A stretch of 44,816 nt of DNA, taken from NCBI GenBank assembly GCA_030040575.1, contig JASHTK010000068.1, positions 1 through 44,816 of the forward strand, read 5' to 3'. This document shows, piece by piece, positions 1-8,131 of this stretch. This DNA is from Gammaproteobacteria bacterium. Lineage in GTDB: Bacteria; Pseudomonadota; Gammaproteobacteria; Steroidobacterales; Steroidobacteraceae. Position 1 is the first letter of the stretch. Each line of letters opens with the position of its first letter. The translations under genes were made by a program, and so were the position numbers. The notes under the pieces were generated by a model, which was given only the letters and a program-made list of their open reading frames with translations, made no database searches and was not told the DNA's origin.

Positions 1-530
1 AACTCGATCGGCCGGTCGACCGGCGCGGCGAGCTCGTTGACCGTCGCGATGCCGTACTGCGGGTAGATGAAGAGCCACTTCCAGTCGAGCGCGACTGCGT
101 CCACCTGCAAGGATTGCCCGGCGTCCTGCGTCGCGACCGCTCGCAGCTCGGTCCGATCGAGCGGCCGAAACGGATCGAGCAGGTGCGTGCCGACCCATGT
201 GAGTGCACCGAGGCAGATCACGATGAGGAGCGGCGCCGCCCACACGATGAGCTCGATCGGCATCGAGTGCTCCCATTCGGGCTCGTAGCGCGCGGCGGTG
301 TTCGAGCGCCGGTAGCGCCAGGCGAACAGCACGGTGAGCGCCATCACCGGCAGGATGACGATCAGCATCAGCAACGTCGATTGCACCAGCAAATCACGCT
401 GCCGCGCGGCGATGTCGCCTGACGGCGACAGCACGACCGCGCGACACGCGGAGAGCGTGGCGAGGAGCGCGAGCGAAGCGATGAATCGGAGCGGTCTCAA
501 ATACCGTGCGACGGCAGAGGGCTCTCTCAT
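1..530 (-). CDS. cyoA: Cytochrome o ubiquinol oxidase / cytochrome c oxidase subunit II (CyoA-like lipoprotein), 3' truncated by window edge
   Basis: Read by eye on minus strand from ATG at 530: [48 protein letters not shown]...[29 protein letters not shown]; lipobox LSAC and the CyoA motif [18 protein letters not shown]. Not in the ORF track because it runs off the edge. Confidence 0.85.
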   Translation of the reverse strand, partial: [176 protein letters not shown]

Positions 531-799
531 GATGATCCAGATTAGCCGCAACGCGCCCGCGAGCACAATGGACAATTTGCCCAATCGCAGCCGCGCGCCG
601 CGCAAGTTATAAGCAAAGCGACGCTGAGCGCGCGCGGCGCCGTGCGCGTGGCCGCCGTGGTGCGTCGTGCCACGCGATGGTGCGCCGAGGCAGCCTGAGC
701 GATGCCCAAAAGAGTTGCACGCGTGCGCTCGCACGGTGCATCGCGGCGGCATTGTTTTTGCTTGATACTGTGGATCTTCCCAAGGAGGAGTCGAAGCGC

Positions 800-2116
800 A
801 TGAGCACCGACACGGCGGCCCCGAACCTCGAGCCGGATTCGCGAGCGAGCGCCCGCGCGCACGCGAGTCCGGGCGAGATCGCGATCGGCGTCGTCATCGG
901 GCGCGCCTCGGAGTTCTTCGATTTCTTCGTCTACGCCATCGCCTCGGTGATGGTGTTCCCGAAGCTCGTGTTTCCCTACACCGACGCACTCAGCGGAACG
1001 CTGCTGTCGTTCGCCGTGTTCGCGATCGCGTTCGTCGTTCGTCCCTTCGGCACAGTCCTCTTCACGGCGCTCGAGCGGGCGCGGGGTCGCGGGTTGAAGC
1101 TGATCGTCGCGCTGTTCCTGCTCGGCGGCTCGACCGTCGCGATCGCGTTCCTTCCCGGCTACGCGCAGGTCGGCTCCGCCTCGGTCGTGCTCCTCACGCT
1201 GTTCAGGACGGGGCAGGGCCTCGCCCTCGGAGGCAGCTGGGACGGGCTCGCCTCGCTCCTCGCCATCCACGCGCCGGAGCGGCGCCGCGGCTGGTACGCG
1301 ATGCTCCCGCAGCTCGGAGCACCGATCGGGTTCATGGTGGCGAGCGCGCTGTTCGCGTTCTTCGCGAGCGAGCTCTCGACGGCCGACTTCCTCGAGTGGG
1401 GCTGGCGCTATCCGTTCTTCGTCGCCTTCGCGATCAACGTCGTCGCGCTTTTCGCGCGCCTGCGCATCTCCGTCGCGCCGGAGTACACGCGGTTGTTCCG
1501 CAACCGGGAGCTGCAGCCCTCGGCGGTCCGCGGCACGCTGCACGCGGAGGGGCACCACATCCTGATCGGCGCGTTCGCCCCGCTCGCGAGCCTCACGATG
1601 TTCCACACCGTGACGGTCTTCCCGCTCTCCTGGGTGTTCCTGTTCACGCCCGTGAGCCCGGCGCGCTTCCTCGTCATCGAGACGGCCGGCGCGGTGCTCG
1701 GAATCGTCGCGATCCTGGCGTCCGGCTGGCTCGCGGACCGCACGAGCCGGCGTACGGTGCTCGTCGCGACGGCCGCCGCGATCGCCGCGTTCAGCGGATT
1801 CGCCCCGCAGCTGCTCAATGGCGGTGACGTGGGCGAGGGACTGTTCATGTTCCTCGGCTTTGCGCTCCTCGGGCTCTCCTTCGGGCAATGCTCGGGGGCC
1901 ATCGCCTCGAGTTTCGCGATGCGGTACCGCTACACGGCCTCCGCGCTCACCTCCGATCTCGCCTGGCTCGTCGGCGCCGCCTTTGCGCCGCTCGTCGCGC
2001 TCGCTCTGTCGAGCCGGCTCGGGATCATCTGGGCCGGCGCCTATCTGCTGTTCGGCGCCATCTGCACCCTGGTCGCGCTCGGGATCAACCGGCAGCTCGA
2101 GGCGCAGGAGCGCTGA
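800..2116 (+). CDS. MFS transporter (metabolite:H+ symporter-like)
   Basis: Frame of ORF 677..2116; likely start ATG at 800 after AAGGAGGAG; MSTDTAAPNLE...EIAIGVVIGRASEFFDFFVYAIASVMVFPKLVF, multiple TM stretches. Confidence 0.85.
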   Translation: MSTDTAAPNLEPDSRASARAHASPGEIAIGVVIGRASEFFDFFVYAIASVMVFPKLVFPYTDALSGTLLSFAVFAIAFVVRPFGTVLFTALERARGRGLKLIVALFLLGGSTVAIAFLPGYAQVGSASVVLLTLFRTGQGLALGGSWDGLASLLAIHAPERRRGWYAMLPQLGAPIGFMVASALFAFFASELSTADFLEWGWRYPFFVAFAINVVALFARLRISVAPEYTRLFRNRELQPSAVRGTLHAEGHHILIGAFAPLASLTMFHTVTVFPLSWVFLFTPVSPARFLVIETAGAVLGIVAILASGWLADRTSRRTVLVATAAAIAAFSGFAPQLLNGGDVGEGLFMFLGFALLGLSFGQCSGAIASSFAMRYRYTASALTSDLAWLVGAAFAPLVALALSSRLGIIWAGAYLLFGAICTLVALGINRQLEAQER

Positions 2117-2170
2117 GCACGCCGCGGGACCGCAGGCGCGCCGCCGGATCGCGGGCGCGCCCCTCACGCG

Positions 2171-2620
2171 CTACTGGACCTTGATCTCGATTTGCTTCGG
2201 CTTCTCGATCGTCCGCTTCGGAATGTGCACGGTGAGCACGCCATCCTGACTCTCGCAGCGGATGCCGTGCACGTCGACGTTCTCGGGCAGCGAGAACTGC
2301 CGCACGAAGCTGCCGTAGTAGCTCTCCACGCGGTGGAACTTCTCGTTCTTGTCCTCCTTCCTCTGCCTGCGCTCGCCCTCGATCTTCAGCATCCCGGAGT
2401 CGACCGTGACCTTCACGTCCTCCTTCCTGACGGCCGGGAGCTCGGCGCGAACGAGATACTCCTTCTCCGTCTCGCTGATGTCGGCGGACGGCGCCCACTC
2501 GACCTTCGCCTCCCCGGTATCGCCGAGGGCAATGCGGGGCCATGACGCGGATGTGCGCGGCCACGCGCGGTTGAACAGCGTATCGAAGTCACTGAACGGA
2601 TCCCAGCGAACGAGACTCAT
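2171..2620 (-). CDS. Hsp20/alpha-crystallin family small heat shock protein
   Basis: MSLVRWDPFSDFDTLFNRAW...PSADISETEKEYLVRAELPAVRKEDVKVTVDSGMLKIEGERR...DGVLTVHIPK; internal ATG at 2620 chosen with upstream AGGAGG. Confidence 0.95.
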   Translation of the reverse strand: MSLVRWDPFSDFDTLFNRAWPRTSASWPRIALGDTGEAKVEWAPSADISETEKEYLVRAELPAVRKEDVKVTVDSGMLKIEGERRQRKEDKNEKFHRVESYYGSFVRQFSLPENVDVHGIRCESQDGVLTVHIPKRTIEKPKQIEIKVQ

Positions 2621-2900
2621 GATTGGTCCTCCTGTGAAGGGTGCGCCCCAAGTGGCACCGAGCCTACGGCTTGGAGCATCCGCAATCGCCGCGCGCCTCG
2701 CCATTCGCGAATCTACCTATCGACGCACGGGTCCCTGGCGATCGTCACGCCGCGGGCCGGCGATGGGCATCGCGGTCGAGATCGCGATCGGCGATCGCGA
2801 TCGCGAGGGCTAAGTATCTGTGCTTATCCTCAACGCCGCGCGGGCCGCTCAACATTGCGGGACATTCCGGCCAGGGGGCCACACGTTTGCGGAGCCGCTC

Positions 2901-3311
2901 ATGCCACAGCGCCACACACGAGTCCCGGATGCTTCGCACGCGAGGCTCGTCCCGCTCCTCGGAATCGTTCTGTGCCAGTTCGCGAGCGCGGCGGCGAGCA
3001 CGCCGGCGAGCGCGGCGGAACCCGCACGGTCTGCCGTCACGGCGCGCGGCGAGCACATCGCTCGGATCATCTGCTCCGCCTGTCACGTGGTCGCGAAGGA
3101 TCAGGAGTATCCGCCGATCCTCGATACGCCGGGACCGTCGTTCTACGACGTTGCCAATCGGCCGGGCACGACGGAGAGGAGCCTCCGTCACTTCATTGCG
3201 ACGACCCACTGGGACGTGAAAAGCATTCCGATGAGCATGCCGAACCCGATGCTCCTACCGGAGGACACCCGCGCCGTCGCCAGGTACATCGTGAGCCTGC
3301 GCGGCCGTTGA
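2901..3311 (+). CDS. Secreted mono-haem cytochrome c family protein
   Basis: Signal-like N-terminus and CSACH haem motif (HIARIICSACHVVAKDQEYPPILDTPGPSF), distal Met region SIPMSMPNPMLLPEDTRAVARYIVSL; start ATG 2901 within ORF 2820..3311. Confidence 0.8.
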   Translation: MPQRHTRVPDASHARLVPLLGIVLCQFASAAASTPASAAEPARSAVTARGEHIARIICSACHVVAKDQEYPPILDTPGPSFYDVANRPGTTERSLRHFIATTHWDVKSIPMSMPNPMLLPEDTRAVARYIVSLRGR

Positions 3312-3322
3312 CCGCCCGGCGG

Positions 3323-3778
3323 CTACGGGCGCAGCGTCCCCTCGATCTGACGCTCGTTGCGAATGGCCCCCGCAACATTCGCGATCTCTGCGGCGAGCGC
3401 ATCGATCACATCATCGAGCGACAGCACCCCGATGAGCTCGCCGGCAGCGCCGACGACCGGCATCCGCCGTATGCCCATGCGGCGCATGAGCTGCAGGGCG
3501 TTCTCCACCGTGTCGTTCTCGCTCACCGTCACCGGCTCCGTGTTCATGATGTCGCCGGCCGTGAGCGCACGCGGGTCCGCCTCCTTCGCGATGACCGTGA
3601 CGACGATGTCGCGGTCGGTGAGCACGCCGACGGGCCTCGCGCGCTCGCCCGAGGCCTCGGGCGCGACCACGACGAGGTAGCCGATGTGCTGTTCGCGCAT
3701 CGCCCGTGCGGCGGTCGCGAGTGCGTCCTCGGCGCGGACCGTGACGGGCCGGCGGTGACAGATTCTTCCGACTTTCAT
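3323..3778 (-). CDS. CBS-domain pair protein
   Basis: MKVGRICHRRPVTVRAEDALATAARAMREQHIGYLVVV...GVLTDRDIVVTV...GIRRMPVVGAAGELIGVLSLDDVIDAL; two CBS motifs. Confidence 0.92.
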   Translation of the reverse strand: MKVGRICHRRPVTVRAEDALATAARAMREQHIGYLVVVAPEASGERARPVGVLTDRDIVVTVIAKEADPRALTAGDIMNTEPVTVSENDTVENALQLMRRMGIRRMPVVGAAGELIGVLSLDDVIDALAAEIANVAGAIRNERQIEGTLRP

Positions 3779-3820
3779 GACGGTGTTCTCCGATTGGACG
3801 ATTGAGCGAATCGAGCGGCG

Positions 3821-4270
3821 TCAGCGCCGCGTACGCTGCTCGCGGTTCCGCTCGCGAGCGACCACATCGACGAGCATGCCGGCGTCGGCTGCGAGCCGCA
3901 CGAGCAAATCGTCGAGCGAGATGATGCCGGCGAGCTTTCCATCGGGTCCGGTCACGGGGATGCGGCGCACGCCGTGCGTCCTCATGCGCTCGAGGGCCTG
4001 CGCCGCGTCCTCGCTGCTCGAGGCGATCGCGACGGGCTTGCGCATGACCTCACGCACCGTGGTGGCCGCGGGGTTACGCTCCTCGGCGAGCACCTCGACG
4101 ACGAGGTCGCGGTCGGTGACGATGCCGAGCGGGGCCGGGTCCGTCTCGGGATCGCCGACCACGACGAGATCGCCCACGTGGCGCTGGCGCATGAGGCGCG
4201 CCGCCGCGAGCACGGTCGTTTCGGGGCCGCAGCAGGCGACCTCGGGCGTGCAGAGATCTCTCAGCAACAT
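3821..4270 (-). CDS. CBS-domain pair protein
   Basis: MLLRDLCTPEVACCGPETTVLAAARLMRQRHVGDLVVV...GIVTDRDLVVEVL...GVRRIPVTGPDGKLAGIISLDDLL; internal ATG at 4270. Confidence 0.9.
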   Translation of the reverse strand: MLLRDLCTPEVACCGPETTVLAAARLMRQRHVGDLVVVGDPETDPAPLGIVTDRDLVVEVLAEERNPAATTVREVMRKPVAIASSSEDAAQALERMRTHGVRRIPVTGPDGKLAGIISLDDLLVRLAADAGMLVDVVARERNREQRTRR

Positions 4271-4331
4271 GTTCGACCCTCCTCGGTGTGGGGTGATCGG
4301 CGATCCTCGCCTGCGATGCGCCGCGCCGCCG

Positions 4332-5303
4332 TCATTCGGTGAGGACTCGAGCGAGATGCAGGAGGCTCGCATCGAGCGGCTTGTCCCGATTGCCGAGGTC
4401 TTTTAGCGCGGTCGGCGTGACCTTCCCTGCGACGATCCCGAGCAGTACGCCGTGGCGACCTGCCCGCAGGTGCTCGACGGCTGCCGCGCCGAGTAGCGTC
4501 GCCTGCAGCCGATCGAACGCACAGGGGGAGCCCCCGCGTTGCACGTGTCCGAGCTTCGTCACTCGCAGCTCGAAGCCGAGCCGCGCCGCATGCTCGGTGA
4601 AGTAGCGCGACAGCGCGTCGGCATTGCGCTCCGCGCCTTCGGCGATCACCACGATCGCGTGGCTCTTGCCGCGCGCGTACGCCCCGCGAACCGTCGCCGC
4701 GATGCTTTCCGGGTCCTGTGCGACCTCGGGGATCACGATCGCCTCGGCGCCTCCCGTGATTCCGGCGATCAGCGCGAGGTAACCGCATGCGCGCCCCATC
4801 AGCTCGACCAGAAACACCCGCCCGTGAGCGGATGCCGTGACGCGCAAGCGGTCGATCGCCTCGAGCGCGATGTCGAGCGCGGTCGTGACTCCGATCGTCA
4901 CGTCGGAGCCGGCGAGGTCGTTGTCGATCGTCGAGGCGACGCCGACCACGGCCACGCCGCGCAGGGCGAGCGCCCGTGCGCCCGCCTGTGAGCCATTCCC
5001 GCCGATGATGACGAGCCCGGACACATCGCGATCGCGAAGCTGCTGCACGGCCGTCTCCTGACCGGCATCGGTGAGAAACGCCGCGCAGCGGCTGGTGCCG
5101 AGCATCGTCCCACCCCGCTCGATGATCCCGCCCACGTCGCGCGCTCGGAGCGGGATGAAATCGCCCGCAATGAGCCCGGAATAGCCATGCCGCACGCCGA
5201 TCACCTCGAGCCCCAGCGATAGGCCGGTGCGAACGACGGCCCGGATGGCCGCGTTCATCCCGGGCGCGTCGCCGCCGCTCGTCAGGACCGCTATGCGCTT
5301 CAT
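4332..5303 (-). CDS. pfkA: 6-phosphofructokinase
   Basis: MKRIAVLTSGGDAPGMNAAIRAVVR...LVIIGGNGSQAGA...GVASTIDNDLAGSDVTIGVTTALD; canonical PFK motifs. Confidence 0.93.
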   Translation of the reverse strand: MKRIAVLTSGGDAPGMNAAIRAVVRTGLSLGLEVIGVRHGYSGLIAGDFIPLRARDVGGIIERGGTMLGTSRCAAFLTDAGQETAVQQLRDRDVSGLVIIGGNGSQAGARALALRGVAVVGVASTIDNDLAGSDVTIGVTTALDIALEAIDRLRVTASAHGRVFLVELMGRACGYLALIAGITGGAEAIVIPEVAQDPESIAATVRGAYARGKSHAIVVIAEGAERNADALSRYFTEHAARLGFELRVTKLGHVQRGGSPCAFDRLQATLLGAAAVEHLRAGRHGVLLGIVAGKVTPTALKDLGNRDKPLDASLLHLARVLTE

Positions 5304-5542
5304 CGCTGAGCCCGTCCTCGCCTGCGAACTGATGCGGCAAGTTAGGCTCGCGGCCGCCGGGTCAAAATCGGGAGTTGTGCGTACCGCCGTGCGGCCGCGC
5401 GCGCCTCAGCGGTCGAGCCCTCGGCCCGCCCTCGCCAAGGTAGGGGTATTCCGCAGGCGGCTAGGCAGTGCCGCGCATTCTCCACGATGGAGCGTCCGTG
5501 GACGATGCCGCCATGCAAGGGTCGGATCTCGGAACAGGTTCG

Positions 5543-7426
5543 ATGACGCTTCGCAGGCGAGGGGCGGCCCGCAGGCGAGGGGCGGTTCGCGGGCGAGCGG
5601 CGGTCCGCGGGCGAGCGGCGGTCCGCGGCGTCCGGCTTCTCAGCATCGCGCATCTCGGCGTCGCGCTATTCGCGATCATCGTCTCCGTCGGCACCAGCGC
5701 CCCCGTGTGCGCGCGTGCCGACGATGCGGACGGTATTCGCGCGGCCCTTGCAAGGGCCGTCAAGGACGTGGACGCGTCCGCGTGCGGCGATGCATCGCGG
5801 CGCTCGGCTAGGCCGCGGGCCGCATCGGACGCCTGTCCGCGATTGCGGGACGCGCACGGCGGGCGGGAGGCGCTGCGGGCGATCTACGATCGTCCCGGCG
5901 CGCATCCGCTGTGGCTCGATGGGAGCGCTGCTACGCCGCAGGCCCTCGCGCTCCTTGCGCAGTTGCGAGCTGCCGACGCCTATGGCCTCGCGCCCGAGGA
6001 TTACGCGAGCCCGGCGATCGCGACGCTTTTGTCGACGCGAGATGAGGCCGCGACACGAGGCCAGGCCGCGACGCGAGGTGACGCCGAGGGCGAGCGAGCC
6101 GCTCGCGAGGCGCGCTTCGACGTGGAGGTGTCCGCGGCGGCCCTGCGCTTCGTGGCGGACTTGCATTTCGGCCGTGTCGATCCGCGGCAGGCGGGTTTCG
6201 AGCTCGATGCCAAGCGCCGGCCCCTCGATCTGGCGGCGGTCGTCGAAGCGCTCGCCTCGACACGCGATGTCCGCGCGGCGCTCGCGCGGATCGAGCCGCA
6301 GTTCTATCACTACAGATTGCTCGAGGTCGCGCTTCGGCGCTACCGCGAGCTCGCCAAGCAACCCGACCTCACGCGGCTGCCGGCGCCGGCACGGCCGCTC
6401 AAGATCGGAGACACGTACGGCGGCGCGCCCGCATTGCGCAGGCTCCTCGTCGCAGTCGGCGATCTTCCGGCGACCGACTCGGGCGGTGCAGCCGATCTCA
6501 CGATCGACGCGTCGCTCGCCGCCGCGATCGCGAGGTTTCAGACACGCCATGGACTCACCGCGGACGGTGTGGTCGGCAAGTCGACCTACGCGGCGCTGAC
6601 GACCCCCATGCCGCACCGGGTGCGCCAGATCGAGCTCACCCTCGAGCGGTGGCGCTGGCTGCCGGCATTCGATACGCCGCCCATCATCGTCAACGTTCCT
6701 GAGTTTCGCCTGTTTGCGTTCGAGTCCACCGAGGATCGTAAGGCGAGTATCCTGCAAATGGACGTGATCGTCGGGAAGAGCTATCCGAGCCTGCGGACGC
6801 CCGTCTTTGCGGCCGATATGCGCTACGTCGTCTTCCGTCCGTACTGGGACGTGCCTGCCAGCATCGTGCGCCGCGAGATGCTGCCCGCGATCCGCGCGAA
6901 TCCCCGCTACCTGTCCGAGCAGCATCTGCAGATCGTCGCGGGCCCGACCGACGCCGCGGGCGCGCTCGATGATGCCCGGCCGCTTGCCGCGACGCCCGCG
7001 AACCTCGAGGCGCTCGCCGCCGGACGGCTGCGGCTCCGGCAGCAGCCGGGCCCGGACAATGCCCTCGGCCTCATCAAGTTCATCCTGCCGAATCGCTACA
7101 ATGTCTATCTGCACGGGACCCCGGCGCATCGGCTCTTCAGCGAATCGCGCCGGGCGTTCAGCCACGGGTGCATCCGCGTGAGCGATCCCGTCGCGCTTGC
7201 CGAGCATGTGCTGCGCCACACGGCCGGGGGATGGACGCGGGAGAGGATCGAGGCGGCGATGAACGATGGATCGACGCGGCGCGTAGACCTCGCGACCCCC
7301 ATCCGCGTGATGATTCTCTACGGCACGGCCCTCGCGACCGAATCGGGCGACGTGCTGTTCTTCGACGATCTCTACGGAAACGACCGCAAGCTCGAGCGTC
7401 TGCTCGGACTTGCGGCCGCAAGCTGA
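5543..7426 (+). CDS. L,D-transpeptidase with peptidoglycan-binding domain (YcbB/LdtD-like)
   Basis: YkuD motif HGTPAHRLFSESRRAFSHGCIRVSDP; PG-binding AIARFQTRHGLTADGVVGKSTYAAL; start uncertain (GTG 5468, ATG 5513 or ATG 5543). Confidence 0.9.
   Translation: MTLRRRGAARRRGAVRGRAAVRGRAAVRGVRLLSIAHLGVALFAIIVSVGTSAPVCARADDADGIRAALARAVKDVDASACGDASRRSARPRAASDACPRLRDAHGGREALRAIYDRPGAHPLWLDGSAATPQALALLAQLRAADAYGLAPEDYASPAIATLLSTRDEAATRGQAATRGDAEGERAAREARFDVEVSAAALRFVADLHFGRVDPRQAGFELDAKRRPLDLAAVVEALASTRDVRAALARIEPQFYHYRLLEVALRRYRELAKQPDLTRLPAPARPLKIGDTYGGAPALRRLLVAVGDLPATDSGGAADLTIDASLAAAIARFQTRHGLTADGVVGKSTYAALTTPMPHRVRQIELTLERWRWLPAFDTPPIIVNVPEFRLFAFESTEDRKASILQMDVIVGKSYPSLRTPVFAADMRYVVFRPYWDVPASIVRREMLPAIRANPRYLSEQHLQIVAGPTDAAGALDDARPLAATPANLEALAAGRLRLRQQPGPDNALGLIKFILPNRYNVYLHGTPAHRLFSESRRAFSHGCIRVSDPVALAEHVLRHTAGGWTRERIEAAMNDGSTRRVDLATPIRVMILYGTALATESGDVLFFDDLYGNDRKLERLLGLAAAS
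5552..5623 (+). repeat. Four tandem copies of an 18-bp unit (CGCRGGCGAGSGGCGGYY)
   Basis: 5552-5569, 5570-5587, 5588-5605, 5606-5623 read directly; encodes Arg/Ala/Gly-rich hexapeptides at the N-terminus of the L,D-transpeptidase. Confidence 0.9.
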
Positions 7427-7439
7427 CGGCGTGGCGCGC

Positions 7440-8012
7440 CTACCACCAGCGCACGCGGCCGTTGTCGAGGTGCACGAAGTCGGAGGTCGGATAGAACCCA
7501 ACGCCGCCGCGCTGCATGCCGAGCGCGAGCTCGCGCATCCTGCGGGTCGGATAGCCCGACATGCGCACGTCGATCGCGCGGCCTGCCATGTGCAGGCTGT
7601 GCTCCGCGACGCCGCTCGAGACCCTGCGGAGGAAGGCGTTCGTCTTCGGCGAGCGGTAGCCGCTGATCACCTCGAACGGCCGGTCTTGGTCCATGAGCGT
7701 TCTGAGCTCGAACAGAATGTCGAGCAGGCTCGGGTCGATCGGGTGGACGTCGCCGGTGCGGAAATCCCGCAGCAGGTGGTTCACGCGCTCGAGCTCGGGC
7801 GGGCGATAGCTCCCGCCCTGGAAGTAGACCGTCGAGAGGGTCTCCCCCGTGTGGGTGTGTACAAAAGCGAGCGAGCGCTCCTCGGCGGCGCGTCCCCAGG
7901 CGGCACCGATTGGCGCGAGCGCCGCAACGGTCGCGGCGGCGCGACGCAGAAAGCGGCGCCGATCCGGATGAAACCCGGACGCGGGAATCATGGGCGCGTG
8001 AGCGTCGGACAT
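7440..8012 (-). CDS. DUF882 / YcbK (MepK)-like murein endopeptidase, Tat-type signal
   Basis: RRRFLRRAAATVAALAPIGAAWG signal; GYRSPKTNAFLRR...GVAEHSLHMAGRAIDVRMSGY...FVHLDNGRVRWW metallopeptidase motifs. Confidence 0.88.
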   Translation of the reverse strand: MSDAHAPMIPASGFHPDRRRFLRRAAATVAALAPIGAAWGRAAEERSLAFVHTHTGETLSTVYFQGGSYRPPELERVNHLLRDFRTGDVHPIDPSLLDILFELRTLMDQDRPFEVISGYRSPKTNAFLRRVSSGVAEHSLHMAGRAIDVRMSGYPTRRMRELALGMQRGGVGFYPTSDFVHLDNGRVRWW

Positions 8013-8131
8013 TCCATAATACAAATGGCCGGAACCGGCCCGATCATAGCGCAGCGGGGAGCGACCGTGCCAAGCGCCGGCCGTCGAGAATGTGCCGCAG
8101 GTCAATCCCCCCATACCACCGTCCTAACAGG

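Noticed and set aside
542-2167. 541-aa minus-strand ORF opposite the MFS gene
   Set aside because: Arg/Glu/Asp-rich antisense frame without recognisable domains; the MFS frame has clear TM motifs.
2621-2720. Sigma32 promoter for hsp20
   Set aside because: Looked for CTTGAA and CCCCAT-like boxes on the minus strand; no convincing spacing found.
5666-7501. 611-aa minus-strand ORF opposite the L,D-transpeptidase
   Set aside because: No domain signal; spurious high-GC antisense ORF.
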